This document shows, in pieces, positions 8,227-16,608 of a stretch of 16,608 nucleotides of DNA (position 1 is the stretch's first letter; each line of letters starts with the position of its first letter). The translations under genes were made by a program, and so were the position numbers. The stretch is from contig JNEM01007008.1 of the NCBI GenBank assembly GCA_000697335.1, forward strand, positions 1 through 16,608, read 5' to 3'. The notes under the pieces were generated by a model. The model was given only the letters and a program-made list of their open reading frames with translations. It was not told the DNA's origin and searched no databases. Origin of the DNA: Conidiobolus incongruus B7586. Its lineage: Eukaryota > Entomophthoromycota > Entomophthoromycetes > Entomophthorales > Conidiobolaceae.

Positions 8227-8574
8227 TTAATGACAAAAGTTATATAATATCAATAGAAGTCCCAACACCAAGCCTAAATTCACCTGTATTCTTCCGTCCC
8301 CATTCTTCTTATGATCTTTATCTCTATATTCCAACTTAGCTAATTGTATAGAACAATCATGAGCGCAGTTAAAAAAATTATCATTAACCGGACATTTCTC
8401 AGTACATTCGTAAAGTTCACCCAATTTGCTGGTATCTTTAATGTTTTTAGTAACACAATCCAAAATACACTGCACATCCGTACGATTGCAATTGTTGTCA
8501 TAGAAACATCTCGAGCCTGGAGATTGACATAGGATTGGAGCGATGAGGATTAGCAAATTATATGCCAATAACAT
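8227..8574 (-). CDS. Small secreted eight-cysteine protein B, probably GPI-anchored
   Basis: The protein has 115 residues. The ATG at 8574 is chosen because it directly opens a hydrophobic signal peptide (1 to about 16, ending PILC) and because the TATA-like box at 8634-8642 would leave no leader for any start further upstream; the open frame extends upstream without an ATG. Cysteines lie at 23, 29, 36, 40, 57, 61, 70 and 74: C-x5-C-x6-C-x3-C-x16-C-x3-C-x8-C-x3-C. The linker holds RDKDHKKNGDGR (84-95), very like gene A, and is followed by a hydrophobic tail (96-115) with an extra Cys114. A and B are the closest pair of the three. The stop codon overlaps a reverse AATAAA. The tail suggests a GPI anchor; a plain membrane anchor is possible. 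Function is unknown. Confidence 0.82.
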   Translation of the reverse strand: MLLAYNLLILIAPILCQSPGSRCFYDNNCNRTDVQCILDCVTKNIKDTSKLGELYECTEKCPVNDNFFNCAHDCSIQLAKLEYRDKDHKKNGDGRIQVNLGLVLGLLLILYNFCH

Positions 8575-8633
8575 TTTTAATAGTTTGAATATATACAAAA
8601 AATCAATATAATAATTATGAATGTGACACACCT

Positions 8634-8642
8634 GTATTTATA
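8634..8642 (-). promoter_or_regulatory. TATA box of eight-cysteine gene B
   Basis: The minus strand reads TATAAATAC, identical to the box of gene A, 59 nt before the ATG at 8574. It helps to fix that ATG as the start. Confidence 0.6.
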
Positions 8643-9727
8643 TCATTTTTAATTTTCTTAATTATATAAATCTACTTCAATATTCATGAAAACTCATACT
8701 TAATTTTTGAATTTTTTTTTGATGAATTAATCACCTATAAAATTGCACAGCTCCTTTTTCCAATCAAAATCTTGTATTATTTCAATTATTTTTTGAATTT
8801 GAATTAGAATTCAATGCGGACCAATTTTTGATTAAAACTACTTAATTTGGTAGTTAATTGAAGATTAATTCCAAGTATGTATCTCATAAATAAGAATTTA
8901 AATAACTTTGATTGGATTTAAAATTTCAAATGAAAAATCAATTCTAATCTATTATTACTTTAATAAGTTAATTTCCATATATAAAATGATTTACAGTAGT
9001 TCTAATAATTTCAAACCAAATTTCATAAATTGAAATTTTTTATTCAATTATCTATAATAATCTCAATATAATCAACTAACAATATTGATATGAGTAATTG
9101 AAATATAGATATTTTCAAATTATATACACTTATTCATTAAAGATTTGGAAATGAATCAAGTATTATTGTATAATATTTCAAGTCAACAATGTGTATTCAC
9201 CAACCAATGAATTTAAATTGAAAATAATAGACTATATCAATGTAATAGTTTATATATATTAAAATATTAGATATTATTTTCATACTACCATATATTTATT
9301 GAATATCAGTTATTTTGTTTTGATAGTTAAATATTTAATTAAATATAAATTATTTTTATTTTTATATATTATTTACATTAATTATAAATATTAGCATTTA
9401 TTATTTTGTTCAATCACTTCATTATAATTGGATGGATTATATATATTAATTCATGTTTAACAATGGTATTTTAAATATTTCATCCTAATTTTATAAAATT
9501 TAATTATAGCTATTGTAATATATTGAGATTTATTAGGGTATTTTCAATAATTAATATTAAAACTTAATTTCAAAATATATAATTTATATCAGTGTTTATT
9601 ATTCATAATGATAATTTTATTTTATTTGATTTCAGTGTTTATGATACTTATATATATTATAACATTTAAGTTTTATTTATAATTTTATAATTAATTGATC
9701 AATTTTTATTGAAATAAATAAAATATT

Positions 9728-9764
9728 AATATTTAATTTAAATTTAGAATTCAAATTAAATATT
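9728..9764. repeat. 12-bp inverted repeat (hairpin)
   Basis: AATATTTAATTT at 9728-9739 pairs exactly with 9753-9764 across a 13-nt loop. The arms are only A and T, so chance is likely. Confidence 0.45.
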
Positions 9765-10196
9765 TAATAAAATTTTAAAATTAAAAAATTATTTATTAAA
9801 TATATTTCCCTTAGTAACCAATTATATACTTAAGTTGGATATTATATGCCAAATTTCTTATCAATCATTATTATTATTGACTGTATTTTTTAATTAATTT
9901 GATTAAATCATAATTTTTATATTTCTATATATTTTTTTATTTAAATGCTTTGTTTATTGATATAGCTTATATAGATTCAATCTTAATACTACTTGATTAA
10001 ATTAATTTCTGTTATTCTATATTATATCATATAACTATATAAAAACCATTCAATTATTATATTAAAAATTTTAATATTAATTTTGAAAAATATAGAAATT
10101 ATAATATTTTATTAAATATTATTATATAATTATATACTTATTAAAACTATGAATGATTTATATTGATTGCAGTCATTATTTCAAATTTGAAAATAT

Positions 10197-10218
10197 ATAT
10201 ATAATAATTATTATATAT
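10197..10218. repeat. 22-bp perfect palindrome, A/T only
   Basis: The two 11-nt halves 10197-10207 and 10208-10218 are exact reverse complements. It is all A and T, inside a longer run of alternating TA, so it may be only a by-product of composition. Confidence 0.5.
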
Positions 10219-10990
10219 TTTTAAAAAATAAATCTGTGAATATTTTTAATCAATATTTAAAAAATTATTCTGATTGATTATTTAATTATTTTATTTTCAT
10301 AATATTTTCAAAATACATTATATTTTATTAAAAAGATTAAGATATTAAAAATATCAAATATAATAATAACAAGTATCTATAGTATATTGTGAATTTGATA
10401 ATTAGTTAAATATATAAAGAATCAATAAACTTAATATTTATTTTCAATATAATAATATTTTATCTAAGTTTTGAATAAAATAAGGATAGACTTAAATAAT
10501 CACAAAACAATTCATTTAATAATTATAGCTGAATTAGGAAATATTTAAGATATGTTTTTATATATTTAAATCAGTAAATTTCAAATGGTTATATATAATT
10601 AATTAATCACTTATATATTGAATTTATTAGATTTAAATATTCAAAGTTTCAAAAATTATTGAATTAATTTATTTAATAATTTAGTTAAAATTAATCTAGA
10701 ATAAAACAAGAAATATGTTAAATGTTTGTAAAATAATATTTATAATTGAATATTAGAGATTAGTTTCATTATATAATTAATATGGAAAATTTTATACTGC
10801 TAATATAAAAGTTTATAAAAATGAAATTTAAAAGTATTAAGGTTCAACTTTAATGATCAAATATTTAACTAATCCCATAAATTCCTCTTTGAAGAGTGGG
10901 TTTGCTTAAATTAACTTAAAAATTGACTTGAATTTTTATAATAGAATATTCACCATTAAATTTAATTAAAATCATATCAATAAATAATTC

Positions 10991-11008
10991 ATATAAAAGT
11001 ATAAATAA
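10991..11008 (+). promoter_or_regulatory. Possible TATA box for the FG-containing gene
   Basis: Two overlapping TATA-like words (TATAAAAG and TATAAATA) lie about 85-100 nt before the ATG at 11093, a spacing like that of the other genes here. Confidence 0.4.
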
Positions 11009-11092
11009 TATTAATATTACATATTGTTGGTAATTATAATTTTTTGATATTCAAAATGAATTTGGAATATTAATATATTTGGATTTAAGATT

Positions 11093-12143
11093 ATGGAGGA
11101 TAGACAATTAAAGAGAACCCCAACATCTATTCATATTACTCACCCAACAGTGAATAAAGATGGCTCGGTAAGCGGCCAAACATCCATAAGTTTTAAATTT
11201 AGTCCTCCCAATGGGACATCACTTTTCAATAACCAAAATACTGAAAGATTAGCGACGTTTACATCGAGTGCAAAGAAACCTTCTGTAAGTTTTATTCAAC
11301 CGTGACAATTTATTATTTATGAACTTATGAAATTTAACATCATACTTATAATAGAAGACTACTAAAATGCCTCAAACTTCTACCATATTCGGAACGCCTT
11401 TCAATCTTAGCGATAGCAAAGTTTCTATAACTGCAAATACCACTTTTACTTTTGGAAGTCCGCCAAATGGTGATGGTAAATCTGGTACTTCTATTACAAA
11501 TCCATTTAATATTGCATTTTCAGCTTTGAACTCACAGTCCCACTTTTCTGCCTTTGCATCTAAGACGGATAACTCTAGTAGTTTTGGAAGTGATATGAAA
11601 TCCAATACTTTTTCAACGCCTGCTTCTTCCCGAAACCAAGTGACTCAAAATACGCCAGTGAAATCAAACGATATTGGACCTCTTCCTGATACTCTTCCGG
11701 CTTCAGGAAAGTCACAGACTCTATCCAACCCATTTGCACCACTACCAAAAGTCACCAAAACACCAGTCTCCCCCACAGCGAAACAGCATATTAAGGAGCA
11801 GGTTAGAGAACAGCAAAAAATGTTAAATACACCATCTCTGCCGCCACTTAATATAGAGCCACATTATGTTCCATTACCTAAAACAGATGCTGAAGATGAC
11901 TTTATATTCTATTCAGATCGGGTGAAATCCAATATGCTAAGGCTGCAAGAACTGGATGAAGCCTCATTCTACGAGCTAAATTCCAGTACAGCAATCAACT
12001 TGGTCAAGATCATCTACCTCACTCGTCTCAAAGCGAGCATGCAGCAAAAATATAGTGAATGGCATACAGCATCAAGTGGTCAAAGTTCAAGTACATCTGC
12101 ATTCAATTCCAGCTCTGACACACCAACCATTTCAACCAATTAA
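11093..12143 (+). CDS. Uncharacterised Ser/Thr/Asn-rich protein with FG motifs, possibly nucleoporin-like (2 exons)
   Basis: Exons 11093-11284 and 11355-12143 join in phase 0 to 326 residues. I do not recognise the protein with certainty. Residues 1-200 are Ser/Thr/Asn/Pro-rich and probably disordered, with FG at 76-77, 97-98 and 141-142 and several NPF (for example in TNPFN and SNPFAP). A short internal repeat is seen: FKFSPPNG (34-41) and FTFGSPPNG (95-103). The remainder, about 203-301, is helical in look: AKQHIKEQVREQQKML (206-221), an acidic-aromatic stretch DDFIFYSDRV (245-254), then amphipathic segments to about 301; the last 25 residues are Ser/Thr-rich. FG and FxFG dipeptides in such a background are typical of nuclear-pore proteins, but there are few here, and NPF is also an EH-domain ligand in endocytic adaptors. 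There is no signal peptide, so it should be intracellular. In-frame stop codons lie just upstream of the ATG. Confidence 0.78.
11285..11354 (+). other. Spliceosomal intron of the FG-containing gene
   Basis: The 70-nt intron has donor GTAAGT, acceptor ATAG and a branch-like TTAAC at 11334-11338. It is phase 0. The reading frames on each side have the same Ser/Thr/Asn-rich character. A second acceptor 3 nt downstream (AG at 11356-11357) would also keep frame and drop one Lys. Confidence 0.85.
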
Positions 12144-12498
12144 TCATCTACCTTGGAATTGAATGAAATACTGTTATCTTTCCCTCCTTGTATCATGTTA
12201 ATAAATGCATTCATAATTATTATATTTGGACTTGTTTTCATTATTTTAAGATAATTCAATTTTAAGAAAAGATTATTTTACTATTTTTTGATTGATTAAA
12301 AATTTATAAATTCCAAAATTTAATTCAATATAAAAAATTTATGAAAAATCAAAATAAAAAAAACAAAGTTTTTATAAATATTATAATTTTAAACCTGATT
12401 AGATAAATCTAGAAATAATGGTTTAAAAATTGATGAAAATAGAATAAAATTCATATGGGATACAAATGAGTGACAGAAAAAATTAGATTAGTTTTTAT
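12144..12498. other. Convergent 3' intergenic region
   Basis: About 355 bp separate the stop codons of the FG-containing gene (+) and eight-cysteine gene C (-). It is A/T-rich and non-coding; it should contain both 3' untranslated regions. Confidence 0.65.
12200..12205 (+). terminator. Possible polyadenylation signal, FG-containing gene
   Basis: AATAAA lies 56 nt after the stop codon, in a stretch that is less purely A/T than most of the window, which makes it a little more credible. Confidence 0.45.
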
Positions 12499-13095
12499 TT
12501 ACAAAGCTAAGGCGGCTAAGACCAAGGCGGTGAAAGCAGAGGGAACAATGGTGTATCCGTTGGAGCCGGCGGGAGCGGAGGTGGAACCGGGAGCTTTGCT
12601 GGAAGAGGGAGAAGTGGGCTTAGCAGATCCAGAAGTGGCAGATTTGTCAGCGGAAGAAGAATCGTTGGTCTTGCTAGCGGAAGCATCCTTGGATTTATCG
12701 GTAGCAGTTTCCTTATTAGCAGAGGAAGTAGCAGAAGGCTTTTCGTCCTTGGTGGCGGACTTGGTGGGTTCCTTTTGATCATCCTTAGTGGGGGTAGGCT
12801 TTTGAGCTTCAGTGGTGGGGGCAACGGTAGTGGGCTTTTGAGCAGCGAGCTTGTTGTAACAGCCAACTAAACAACGGTAGTAGGCATTGAGATCAGAAGG
12901 GGAACAATTGTCTTTGGCACAGCTAGTGAAAGCAGCAACTTGTTCTTGAGTATACTTGTTCATTTGGAAACATCCTCCAATACAGATGGAATCACCAGCT
13001 TTGCAGTTTTGCTTAACAAGACATTCAGAGGGATCAGCAGATTGGGCAGCAATAGCAGATAAGAGAGTAGCAGCGGTCAATAATTTGAATTGCAT
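12499..13095 (-). CDS. Secreted eight-cysteine protein C with Ser/Thr-rich stalk and GPI signal
   Basis: The protein has 198 residues. It has a signal peptide (1 to about 18, cleavage near AAQS), then the eight-cysteine module at 25, 31, 38, 42, 59, 64, 75 and 79 (C-x5-C-x6-C-x3-C-x16-C-x4-C-x10-C-x3-C). Residues 84-178 form a Thr/Ser/Lys/Pro/Ala-rich low-complexity stalk, likely heavily O-mannosylated. The tail SNGYTIVPSAFTALVLAALAL region (178-198) is a textbook GPI-attachment signal with a small-residue omega site near 177-180. Codon use is strongly biased (Lys is AAG at every position I checked, Ala GCC/GCT, Thr ACC, Leu TTG/TTA), unlike genes A and B, which suggests high expression. A clear TATA box lies 68 nt upstream. 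It is most likely an abundant, GPI-anchored cell-wall protein that displays the module above the membrane. The function of the module is unknown. Confidence 0.9.
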   Translation of the reverse strand: MQFKLLTAATLLSAIAAQSADPSECLVKQNCKAGDSICIGGCFQMNKYTQEQVAAFTSCAKDNCSPSDLNAYYRCLVGCYNKLAAQKPTTVAPTTEAQKPTPTKDDQKEPTKSATKDEKPSATSSANKETATDKSKDASASKTNDSSSADKSATSGSAKPTSPSSSKAPGSTSAPAGSNGYTIVPSAFTALVLAALAL

Positions 13096-13163
13096 GATGA
13101 TTAAACTAAATAAATTAAAAGATACAAAATTGCTTTGTTGAATGATGATGTGTGCTCAGTGAT

Positions 13164-13172
13164 CTATTTATA
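13164..13172 (-). promoter_or_regulatory. TATA box of eight-cysteine gene C
   Basis: The minus strand reads TATAAATAG, a near-canonical TATA box, 68 nt before the ATG at 13095. It differs by one base from the boxes of genes A and B and stands in locally less A/T-rich DNA. Confidence 0.7.
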
Positions 13173-15263
13173 TGTTTTTTATTTTAGATTGACATATTTT
13201 GTTATCCCCAAACTTGATTATTAAAATGTATCCAAAAGATTGAAAATTGGAAATTTAGTTTGAGTAACCTCACTCAACGGCATAAAATTAAACAGGTTCA
13301 ACATGGTGAATAATATGTGGTTTGATTCATTTCAAGGATGAATAGGAATACTTGACTTTAACAATCTACATATCATACTATCCAATTTTAATTTAAATTC
13401 AACTTTACCTCAGTTCTTATAAAACATTGATTATTTATATCTAGTCCCATCTCTCATTATGTAACTATCATTGAGTTATTCATATTTTGATACAATTCTC
13501 AAATCTTTGTGTTATTAATTTATGACAAGTCATATTCGATAGTTGTATAACGTGAGAGGACTATTTTTGATCAAATTAAGAATTACGCCAATTATATGAA
13601 AAATAAATTGACTTAAGGAATAAAGTACCTATATTAAATCCCAACCTAGTTTGGTCATATGGATTCAATTTGGATATATGCCGATTTGAAACGTCCAAAT
13701 TTTAAGATACTAATTTTAACTATATACAATTTTTGACAATGTTCAGATAAATTACTTGAAAAATACTGCGGGTGCAAAATAAGGTTAATATTAGTTGGGT
13801 AAATTTATATGGATTTGTTAACACTCAAAAACGTTTTTATTAATATTTTGAAACAACTGGCACAACATATACCAATATGATTGATAAAAGTAATTTATTA
13901 ATCCCATTTTATGAATGTCCTTTTAATTATTGTTAAAGAAATCAAAATATTTCAAATAATAGTAATATATTCATATTATTTTTATTTTAATCATCATATG
14001 AAATGCTCAAAACTGATTTTTATCAATTTACTGAATCACTCCACAAACTATTAAGATTTTGATTTTTTTTGAATATTATCCATTTTAAAAACATATAATA
14101 AAAACTTGTATATGTTTTATTGAAATTTTTAGGTAATAGTTCAAAATTGTGATGATAAAAGCTGAGGTAAACCAACAGAATTAGTAGATTTTGATAGATA
14201 TATTCAAGATAGAATTCAATATATTTTGCCAAATATTAGAAATTTATAATTAATAATATATGATATTACACTCAATTATAGCTATTATCACAAATAGAAT
14301 CATTAATCTACCAGTGAAATTGAACATGGATAATTTTTCAATTAGTTCCTAAATAATCACTTGATTAGTTTATTATAATACAGTGAAATAGAAATAAAAA
14401 ACATTTGACATTTAGTTAAAGTATATATAGTTATATTTTTGTAAAATAACTGCTACATGTCTGAAAATAATGCTGAAATTACAGATTTAAAAGTTTATCA
14501 GTTCATGATATAATATTACTTAAATTTGCTTTATCATTTGATTTCGTACATATTGCATACAATTTGTTCATTTTCTTATCACGAGTTATAGAAAATTTTC
14601 AGATTTCATTATTCAGTATTAATATCCTATGTAATATATGCTTAAATTAAAAATTATTAATATTATAAGATATTCATTAATTAACAAATTCAAATGTAAA
14701 ATATTCTCAATAGTTTTTGGATTTTATTCATTTAATCCATGTTATTTTAGAATTTACTGTATTGAAACTCAATAAAATGGTGATTCCATTTAATCTTAAA
14801 CTAATTAATATATTTTACACATAGATTGATTGAATTACTCCTTCTATAACCGAAATGACTAAACGGACTAATATAAGAAACTAAGGTTGAAAATACTAAT
14901 ATTGCTAATACTCTAATGTTGAATACAGTTAATAGAACTAAATTTCATATAAATTAGGGGTGAATATTAAATTATCGTTGTTGAATATGATTTGCCTCAA
15001 TACATAATACCAATACAATATATCTCTTATAATTATTATATAAGTTTATCTTGGATGGGAATTGGATAATTTCTTATGTGAGAATTTGGTAATTTAATAT
15101 GGAGTATTACTTGAATTGATTAATTTTTTATAATTTGATAAATAAGCATAATAAAACAATTACATTTAATCAGGAGTAATTCTTAAATTTAAAATGGTAT
15201 TTAAAATTCTGCAATTACTGAACAATTGATGGAATAGGCTGAAAAGATCTTATTTAATCAATA
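13173..15263. other. Intergenic DNA upstream of eight-cysteine gene C
   Basis: The first kilobase (to about 13.8 kb) has more G and C than other intergenic parts and may hold upstream regulatory sites for gene C or the worn remains of an older sequence. I found no gene, tRNA or recognisable transposon in it. Confidence 0.55.
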
Positions 15264-15396
15264 TTCGTATATAAAAACTGCAAATATCTCATCACCACTT
15301 TACTATTTGGTGATTATTATACGAACTGAATTTTTCAGTTCCAAGATTTTTTTTAAATAATAATTTACTCTAACGACTTCTCATTCGAGTATTATT
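15264..15396 (+). other. Cluster of hairpins followed by a T-run; candidate non-coding RNA
   Basis: An outer 8-bp stem (15264-15271 with 15318-15325) encloses a 7-bp hairpin (15291-15297 with 15308-15314). An 8-bp hairpin with a 3-nt loop (15323-15330 with 15334-15341) overlaps the outer stem by three bases, so the two exclude each other. A run of eight T follows at 15347-15354. A fourth stem (15359-15370 with 15387-15396, with a 2-nt bulge) lies beyond. The arms contain G-C pairs, unlike the all-A/T palindromes elsewhere. No RNA family is recognised; chance is quite possible. Confidence 0.3.
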
Positions 15397-15599
15397 GATC
15401 CATATAAATAATCGAAAGTTGATAGAGTATGAGAAATATCAAAGATTGTTTTATTCAATATTTCAAATTAAACTAATTGTATAATAAGAGATAAAGTATT
15501 AAATAATGTTTATCATCATTGTATTATAATTTCATTTCCTAATAAAATAATTCAATTTAAAATTGGTTCTACTAGAATAGAAATTAGGTAATAGTGATA

Positions 15600-16608
15600 T
15601 TTTAAAATCAAATAAAATTATTAATATATGAAATATAAACATTATTACACAATATAAAATTAATACTCCTTTAATATTTTAACTGTTTAATATACTTTTA
15701 ATAACTTTGTAATACTTAAAAAATAACATTTTTATTAAAGAATAAAATTTAATACTTAATAAACTAAATTAAGTTTTTATAGGTTTTTTTTGTCAATATA
15801 ATTTTTAATTAGCCAAAATATTTATAATTACATGAACTATAGCCTAATGATATACTAGATATGGTAACTTATTATAATTTTTTTAAATAAAAAAAACTTT
15901 TATAAGTTTAATTTTATATATTTTATAAATATAATATAAAAAAATTAATTTTTTTAATATATAATAAGAACACCAATTATAAATTATTTTATATCAAAAA
16001 AAATTAATATAAAATTTATTATTAATTAATTTACTTATAAAAATAAATAAATTAAAAAATCATTTATATATTTTAATTAATATTCATTTATAAACAAAAT
16101 ATTTGTTTATTAAAACTAATAAATAAGATTATTTAACTTAATATTTTATATTAGTTTTTAATAAAGGATTATAAAATAGAATTTAAGATTTATTAATTAA
16201 AATGACAAAATATAAAAATCTGTAATTTTAATTGTATTTAAATAGGTTTTATTAGGTTATTACTATTATAGATTTTTAAGCTTTTATGAAATTTTAAAGT
16301 ATTTGTTTTATATTTTAATTAATTAATTTAAGTTTAAATTATAATATATTTAATATTATATTATATTAATTTATTTTATCAAATCTAATAATCAATTATA
16401 ATTTTAAATAAAGCATTATTTTTATAAGTTGTTCACAAGTTTTAAATTATTTTAAAAGGTTTATAATTTAATTTTAATAATATTAAAATCAAAAAACTTT
16501 TGAAAATTTATTATTTAATTAAAATATAAATAAATTTAAAGTTATATTTTTAGATAAAAATATTTATTAAAAAGTTAGAAAAGAATATTAAAATATAATT
16601 TAATAACC
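15600..16608. other. Extremely AT-rich terminal segment
   Basis: From about 15.6 kb onward almost no G or C remains and no reading frame is credible. The texture is like that of the first 400 bases of the window. It could be an AT isochore or a strongly decayed repeat, but no repeat family can be read from it. Confidence 0.6.

Larger units (their letters stand above)
8575..11092. other. 2.5-kb AT-rich gene desert
   Basis: After the promoter of gene B, this is long, very AT-rich DNA with no supportable gene on either strand. It holds many short palindromes, of which 9728-9764 and 10197-10218 are the clearest. It ends with the promoter of the gene at 11093. Confidence 0.65.

Noticed and set aside
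8575-8631. Upstream extension of eight-cysteine gene B to 8631
   Set aside because: The extension has no ATG, would bury the signal peptide, and would place the start almost on top of the TATA box at 8634-8642.
10880-10920. Small GC-containing hairpin (CTCTT / AAGAG near 10887-10898) between CCC and GGG
   Set aside because: It is short, with a 2-nt loop, and there is no matching cloverleaf or known RNA motif around it.
11372-11605. 77-codon minus-strand frame
   Set aside because: It lies inside exon 2 of the FG-containing gene and has no independent support.
12470-12778. 102-codon plus-strand frame rich in Ala, Glu and Val
   Set aside because: It is the complement of the Ser/Thr/Lys stalk of eight-cysteine gene C; its composition follows from that. 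The 12516-12866 (-) and 12956-13141 (+) frames are likewise shadows.
13770-13820. TTAGTTGGGTAAATT, which looks like a tRNA D arm
   Set aside because: No anticodon or T arm follows at the right distance.
14023-14232. 69-codon minus-strand frame in the right-hand desert
   Set aside because: Its translation (Tyr, Phe, Leu, Asn, Lys) is what random AT-rich DNA gives, and GC does not rise across it.
1-16608. Mitochondrial origin of the window
   Set aside because: The AT content would allow it, but GT-AG introns, signal-peptide and GPI-type proteins, a FYVE-RING protein and standard codon use show nuclear DNA.

Overview
The window looks like nuclear DNA of an AT-rich fungus. Seven protein-coding genes are recognisable as islands of moderate GC in intergenic DNA that is by eye about four-fifths A+T. 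Two of the genes carry short GT-AG introns (56, 223 and 70 nt). One gene encodes a SUN-family (GH132) cell-wall protein, a family known from fungi. Another encodes a FYVE plus RING-finger ubiquitin ligase of fungal type. I cannot fix the genus. No virus-like element, LTR element, CRISPR array or bacterial-style operon was recognised.

Layout. 1-2032 is AT-rich and holds only a decayed tRNA-Gly-like sequence (1180-1250). 2033-3289 (+) is a three-exon gene for a FYVE / small zinc finger / RING protein of 325 residues. It converges on the SUN-family gene at 3781-5118 (-). The SUN gene is divergent from a gene for a proline-rich, very acidic, possibly secreted protein (5723-6328, +), and the 604-bp space between them holds a perfect 14-bp inverted repeat. 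6629-6988 (-), 8227-8574 (-) and 12499-13095 (-) encode three small, apparently GPI-anchored proteins that share one eight-cysteine module. 11093-12143 (+) is a two-exon gene for a Ser/Thr/Asn-rich protein with a few FG dipeptides and a helical C-terminal half. 13096-16608 has no gene I can support; it contains a group of hairpins near 15.3 kb and becomes extremely AT-rich after about 15.6 kb.

How they fit together. Five of the seven products look secreted or wall-bound (SUN protein, acidic protein, three eight-cysteine proteins), so this is a neighbourhood of cell-surface genes. The strongest undescribed signal is the eight-cysteine trio. Cysteine spacing is almost the same in all three (C-x5-C-x6-C-x3-C-x16-C-x3/4-C-x7/8/10-C-x3-C) although the rest of the sequence has diverged, and each gene has the same TATAAATA[C/G] box 59-72 nt before its start codon. 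They look like a dispersed family of paralogues, one of which (12499-13095) has a long Ser/Thr/Lys stalk and codon use typical of a highly expressed gene.
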